Translations under genes and position numbers: made by a program
Shown: positions 60,203-64,000 of the stretch, in pieces
Numbering within the stretch: position 1 is the first letter of the stretch
Layout: the number at the start of each line of letters is the position of its first letter
DNA from: an uncultured Duncaniella sp.
Lineage (GTDB): Bacteria; Bacteroidota; Bacteroidia; Bacteroidales; Muribaculaceae
DNA: 64,000 bases
Assembly: GCA_910577335.1 (NCBI GenBank)
Contig: CAJTMJ010000002.1
Coordinates: forward strand, 1-64,000
Direction: 5' to 3'
Notes under the pieces: generated by a model
Told to the model about the DNA's origin: nothing
The model's database searches: none
What the model saw: the letters and a program-made list of their open reading frames with translations, nothing else

Positions 60203-61441
60203 ATGGAATATCCTGATTCAATACTGTTCACACCTGCAGCTATAGGTCCGGTAACGTTAAGAAATCGCACAATACGTTCAGCTGCGTTCGAGGGAATGTG
60301 TCCCGGGAACAGCCCGTCGCAGATGCTTAAGGACTATCATCTATCGGTAGCTCATGGTGGAGTGGGTATGACAACGATAGCATACGCCTCCGTAACACGT
60401 AATGGATTATCTTTCCCTCGCCAACTTTGGATGAGACCGGAGATTATACCTGCTCTTAGAGATATCACCGACGCTATTCATCAGACAGGAGCCAAAGTCT
60501 CAATTCAGTTGGGACATTGCGGCAATATGTCTCATAAATCAACTGCTGGAGAGACTCCTATCTCGGCTTCAGGACGATTCAACATATACTCTCCGACACC
60601 TGTCAGGCGTATGCGTGACGACGAGATAGTGGCAATGTCAAAATCATTCGGCGATGCTGTGCGTTTGGCTCGTGACGCAGGGATGGATTGTGTGGAGATT
60701 CACGCCGGACACGGCTATTTGATAAGCCAGTTCTTGTCGCCGTATACCAACCATAGACATGACAGATGGGGCGGTTCGTTTGACAATCGGATGCGTTTCA
60801 TGCGTCTATGTATGGAGGAGGTTATGAAAGCTGCGGGGAATGACCTTGGAGTGGTGGTTAAAACGAATATGCGTGATGGATTCAAGGGTGGCATAGATAT
60901 TGATGACGCCATTGTCATCGCACGTGAATTGGAACAGCTTGGAGCACATGCCCTTGTGTTGAGTGGCGGTTTTGTTAGCAAAGCCCCGATGTATGTGATG
61001 AGAGGGGAGATGCCAATAGGCGCACTCACACACTATATGGATTGCTGGTGGCTTAAATATGGTGTCAGGATGTTTGGAAAAATGATGATTCCATCTGTGC
61101 CATATAAAGAGTGCTATTTCCTTGACGATGCAAAGATATTCAGAAACGAGCTTAAGTTACCCCTAATATATGTCGGAGGAGCCTCCACACGTAGCTCTAT
61201 CGAGAAAGTTCTTGGGGAGGGTTTTGAGTTTGTGCAGATGGCGAGAGCGCTCCTTACCATGCCTGATTTTGTAAATCGTATGCGTGATGGGCTGGAATCA
61301 TCAGGGTGTGAGCATGTGAATTACTGTATCGGACGTATGTATTCCAGAGAGATGGCATGTCATAAATGTGTACAGGATATGCCTGATTCATTATGTAAGG
61401 AAATCGAAAGGATTAAAAAACGCAGTATGACCAACAGGTAA
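60203..61441 (+). CDS. Old Yellow Enzyme-family flavin oxidoreductase (BaiCD/5-beta-reductase-like)
   Basis: 412 aa. FMN barrel: IGPVTLRNRTIRSAAFEGM, Q102 in IQLGH, catalytic H167/H170 in EIHAGHGYL, SPYTNHRHDRWGGSFDNRMRF, and phosphate-binding VGGAST and FVQMARALL. Four Cys (369, 375, 386, 389; C-x5-C-x10-C-x2-C) may hold an iron-sulfur cluster, unlike the usual spacing. It lacks the C-terminal FAD/NAD domain of BaiCD, so it is shorter. Known relatives reduce 3-oxo-delta4 bile acids or steroids, often giving 5-beta products. 19 nt after the 5-alpha-reductase gene. Confidence 0.87.
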   Translation: MEYPDSILFTPAAIGPVTLRNRTIRSAAFEGMCPGNSPSQMLKDYHLSVAHGGVGMTTIAYASVTRNGLSFPRQLWMRPEIIPALRDITDAIHQTGAKVSIQLGHCGNMSHKSTAGETPISASGRFNIYSPTPVRRMRDDEIVAMSKSFGDAVRLARDAGMDCVEIHAGHGYLISQFLSPYTNHRHDRWGGSFDNRMRFMRLCMEEVMKAAGNDLGVVVKTNMRDGFKGGIDIDDAIVIARELEQLGAHALVLSGGFVSKAPMYVMRGEMPIGALTHYMDCWWLKYGVRMFGKMMIPSVPYKECYFLDDAKIFRNELKLPLIYVGGASTRSSIEKVLGEGFEFVQMARALLTMPDFVNRMRDGLESSGCEHVNYCIGRMYSREMACHKCVQDMPDSLCKEIERIKKRSMTNR

Positions 61442-61445
61442 TAAA

Positions 61446-62252
61446 ATGGCAACTGTTAGAAATTTACATGGCAAATGGGCATTGGTTACCGGTGCATCAT
61501 CAGGTATCGGATTGGAATTTTGTCGATTCCTGTCCGAGATGGGTTGTAATCTTGTCATGGTAAGTAATCAGCCTAAAGAACTTTCGGAAACCGCTAATTA
61601 TCTCAGGGATACATATAGGGTAAAAATACTATATGAAAACTTAGATTTGACTTCTTTTGATGCCACAGAAAAAGTTTTAGCTTTGCTTGAGAAAAATAGT
61701 GTAATTCCCAAATTATTAATTAATAATGCAGGAATTTTCGATTTTAAAGCTGTGGAACATCTTTCGGAAAGGAGATTGAATTTGTATATCGATCTGCATA
61801 TTAGAGCTGTGACTCTTTTAACGCGGGAAATAGGCGCATTGATGAGTAAGAACGGAGGTGGTTATATTCTGAATATGTCATCAATGTCATGCTGGATGCC
61901 AATGCCGGGAATCGCTATGTACTCTGCCACTAAAGCCTACATACGTGCGTTTACGAGGGCATATCGTATAGAAATGAAAAATCGGGGCGTGTCCGTATCA
62001 GTGGCATGTCCGGGTGGTATTGCCACAGGGCTGTTTGGATTGCCTGAAAACTTGCAGCGATTAGGCGTTAAAATAGGAGTACTAAGCACTCCGCAGAAGT
62101 TTGTCAGGAATGCGTTGAAGAAGACTATGCGAGGTAAGGCTCAATACATAAATGGCTTTTTAAATCGTCTGTCGATAGTGTTTGTGGCATCATTGCCTGA
62201 ATGGGTGAGGATGAAGATAAAAAATGACCTTCTTGATAAATTTGACAAATGA
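61446..62252 (+). CDS. short-chain dehydrogenase, hydroxysteroid-dehydrogenase candidate
   Basis: 268 aa classical SDR: TGASSGIG (16-22 glycine motif), NNAG (93-96), catalytic S145, Y159 and K163 (YSATK), and PGG after the active site. The C-terminal tail is basic and hydrophobic. In this operon a 3-alpha/3-beta-hydroxysteroid dehydrogenase role is plausible, which interconverts the 3-oxo and 3-hydroxy forms; inference from context. Confidence 0.85.
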   Translation: MATVRNLHGKWALVTGASSGIGLEFCRFLSEMGCNLVMVSNQPKELSETANYLRDTYRVKILYENLDLTSFDATEKVLALLEKNSVIPKLLINNAGIFDFKAVEHLSERRLNLYIDLHIRAVTLLTREIGALMSKNGGGYILNMSSMSCWMPMPGIAMYSATKAYIRAFTRAYRIEMKNRGVSVSVACPGGIATGLFGLPENLQRLGVKIGVLSTPQKFVRNALKKTMRGKAQYINGFLNRLSIVFVASLPEWVRMKIKNDLLDKFDK

Positions 62253-63082
62253 GCAGTAACGTCAATCAAGATACATATATTGTGACCGGAGCTACCGGAG
62301 GTATCGGGAAGGCTTTGGTAAAAGAATTGGTGAATAGAAACGTAGCAAGGGTTATCCTTGCTTGTAGGAATACTGCTTTGGCATCGCAGCTAATTGCTGA
62401 TTACAATGGTGCAGATACAAAGTTGCTGACTATACATCTTGACCTTGAATCGTTTGACTCAGTTATAGCGTTTGCCGATGAAGTGAAAAGCAGAGGATAT
62501 ATGGTTAAAGCATTGCTGAACAATGCCGGCACAATGCGGGGGGAAGTCCGCATAACTTCTGACGGCTATGAATCGGCTACCCAAACCAATTTTCTATCTA
62601 CAATGCTTCTTACAGAATTGTTATTACCGACCTTAAGAGATGGTTCGGCGATAGTATTCACCACATCCATGACAAGACGTATTGCCGCATTTCACGAAAA
62701 TTGGGATGTTCTTTCGAAAAGACATCATAACAGATTTGTAACATACGGACGAAGTAAAAAAATGCTTACGGCATACGCTGCTTTATTGTCTGATAGATTA
62801 CGAAATAAAGGTAATCGGGTGAATTGCTCTGACCCTTGGATAGTGGATTCAGGTATAATTAACATGGGGAACCGCATTATTGATAATTTAAGCTCTCGAT
62901 TATTCCGCCCATTAATTTATACACCGGCACAGGGTGCTTCATCGGCTATTGCTGCTATGGATTCTGAATTGACAGGGACAATTTTCTCGCTCCGTAAAAC
63001 AGATGCGATTTCGGCAAAATACAAGACTCGTAAAGTCCGGGATATTATCGAAAGCGCATTTTCAGCCATTAAACCGATATAA
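62249..63082 (+). CDS. short-chain dehydrogenase, second hydroxysteroid-dehydrogenase candidate
   Basis: 277 aa. TGATGGIG (14-20), NNAG (91-94), S140, Y166 and K170 (TYGRSKK). More like the retinol-dehydrogenase/protochlorophyllide-reductase group of SDRs. Overlaps the previous gene by 4 nt. Probably opposite stereochemistry or a different carbon to the first SDR; unproven. Last gene of the operon. Confidence 0.83.
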   Translation: MSSNVNQDTYIVTGATGGIGKALVKELVNRNVARVILACRNTALASQLIADYNGADTKLLTIHLDLESFDSVIAFADEVKSRGYMVKALLNNAGTMRGEVRITSDGYESATQTNFLSTMLLTELLLPTLRDGSAIVFTTSMTRRIAAFHENWDVLSKRHHNRFVTYGRSKKMLTAYAALLSDRLRNKGNRVNCSDPWIVDSGIINMGNRIIDNLSSRLFRPLIYTPAQGASSAIAAMDSELTGTIFSLRKTDAISAKYKTRKVRDIIESAFSAIKPI

Positions 63083-63105
63083 ACTTTTTATAAAATCAGT
63101 TCATT
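63081..63105. repeat. short copy of the intergenic palindromic repeat
   Basis: AAACTTTTTATAAAAT joined to CAGTTCAT, a deletion form of the 44-bp element at 57831-57874, directly after the operon stop. Confidence 0.5.
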
Positions 63106-63162
63106 AAGAATGCTAAATCGGCAGTATGATTAGATTTTTATGGATAATTGGGAGAATTTGCT

Positions 63163-63170
63163 TAATTTTG
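63163..63170 (+). promoter_or_regulatory. -7 box upstream of the Wzi-like gene
   Basis: TAATTTTG fits TAnnTTTG, 34 nt before the ATG at 63205. Confidence 0.4.
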
Positions 63171-63204
63171 CAAAAGGACAAATATCCTTAAAAAACCATC
63201 ATTT

Positions 63205-64000
63205 ATGAACAATCACATTAAAGCACTGACAGCTCTCTTAATGATGCTTCCGGCATTGTTATCATGGGGTGCGTATCCTCTTAATTATGAGGCTTCTTTT
63301 ACGGCAGGTGGTGGCAGCGGGGATTTTGCTCCCTATTATATATCGTCACTCCGTCACGGAAAACTCACACAGCAGTATAATACTCAGCTTGAAGGCAAAG
63401 TATGGAGACCGTTGGATGATACTGAACGATTTAGCTATGGCTTTGGCATTGACCTGATTGGCGGGTATGCGTCAAAAGTCGATTACGGCAGATATGACCA
63501 AAATACAGGTTGGTATGAACATAAAGTAGGTCCATCTGCGGGATGGATCCAGCAACTTTATGGTGAAATAAAATATCGCTCCGTGTTTGTTATGGCTGGA
63601 TTGAAAGAGTATGAATCTCCGTTGCTGAATCAAAACCTTACAAGTGGCGACCTGATTGAAAGCGGAAATGCCAGACCAATACCTCAATTACGAGTAGGAT
63701 TGATTGATTTTCAAGATATTCCATATACCTCGGGGTGGGTGCAAATCCAAGGGGAGGTCGGTTATGGCAAGTATACCGACTTCGGCTGGATAGAAGATCA
63801 TTACAGCTTCTATAACGACGCTATCGAGAAAGGGGAGTGGTACAACTATAAGAGGTGTTATTTCCGCACAAATCCGACCAAGCCATTCTCTGTAACAATC
63901 GGTATGCAAGCTATAGCGCAATTTGGAGGTACACAGAAACATTATTATAGAGGTAAGCTTATAAGCACGACCAAGTATCCGGCGAAGTTTAAAACATTTT
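63205..64000 (+). CDS. capsule-assembly Wzi-like outer-membrane barrel (partial, runs off the edge)
   Basis: At least 265 aa without a stop. Signal peptide (ALTALLMMLPALLSWGAYPL), then ASFTAGGGSGDFAPYYISSLRHG and repeated aromatic beta-strands (SVFVMAGLKEYESPLL; GWVQIQGEVGYGKYTDFGWIEDHY; NYKRCYFRTNPTKPFSVTIGMQAIAQFGG), the layout of Bacteroidetes Wzi-like capsule proteins. It may bind surface polysaccharide. Family assignment is by pattern; the C-terminus is outside the window. Confidence 0.6.
   Translation, partial: MNNHIKALTALLMMLPALLSWGAYPLNYEASFTAGGGSGDFAPYYISSLRHGKLTQQYNTQLEGKVWRPLDDTERFSYGFGIDLIGGYASKVDYGRYDQNTGWYEHKVGPSAGWIQQLYGEIKYRSVFVMAGLKEYESPLLNQNLTSGDLIESGNARPIPQLRVGLIDFQDIPYTSGWVQIQGEVGYGKYTDFGWIEDHYSFYNDAIEKGEWYNYKRCYFRTNPTKPFSVTIGMQAIAQFGGTQKHYYRGKLISTTKYPAKFKTF

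Noticed and set aside
1..64000. CRISPR array or retron
   Set aside because: No regularly spaced repeats, cas genes or reverse transcriptase found on either strand.

Overview
The window reads as a Bacteroidales chromosome segment, probably a gut Muribaculaceae-type organism (family placement is inference). Support comes from TAnnTTTG -7 promoter boxes, weak Shine-Dalgarno use, a carboxypeptidase-like-domain outer-membrane barrel, RND efflux genes and a Bacteroidetes-type integrase. An integrated tailed phage of about 40.2 kb (12918-53106) interrupts the chromosomal part.

Left chromosomal arm (1-12936): a small lipoprotein; a two-component system (650-2657, minus) divergent from a lipoprotein/TonB-receptor-like barrel operon (2791-5864), with phased CTAAGACT repeats between them; an AraC regulator; a nicotinate phosphoribosyltransferase/HD-hydrolase pair; a Zn/Cd-type P1B ATPase overlapping a Fur-family regulator; a NUDIX hydrolase; a Dus enzyme; and tRNA-Arg(CCU), whose 3' end is the phage attachment site.

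Prophage (12918-53106): HK97-like, probably siphoviral. From the left it has a tyrosine integrase; a leftward three-gene cargo module (DUF7689-like, a short partner, DUF6941-like); an S24 repressor with a DnaQ-BRCT exonuclease and an unknown gene, bracketed by two copies of a palindromic ~30-bp site in opposite orientation; an early region with a candidate structured RNA, a DUF4373 replication protein, PcfK/PcfJ, a RuvC-like nuclease and an antirepressor; HNH-TerS-TerL-portal-protease-capsid; head-tail connector and tail genes including a 790-bp tandem duplication that breaks one tail-tube copy; a putative frameshifted tail chaperone; a tape measure; a long tail-tip/adhesin series ending in a DUF1566/C-lectin-like protein that resembles a DGR target; holin; HicAB; GH108 endolysin; and a lipoprotein with the topology of a unimolecular spanin. 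17-bp direct repeats mark the ends.

Right chromosomal arm (53107-64000): a complete RND tripartite pump (adaptor, permease, outer-membrane channel), a strong terminator, then a compact four-gene operon (59413-63082): a steroid 5-alpha-reductase homologue, an Old Yellow Enzyme-family flavoprotein and two short-chain dehydrogenases. This set matches the chemistry used by gut Bacteroidales to reduce 3-oxo-delta4 bile acids or steroids, and I consider it the most biologically striking chromosomal feature. A Wzi-like barrel gene runs off the right edge.
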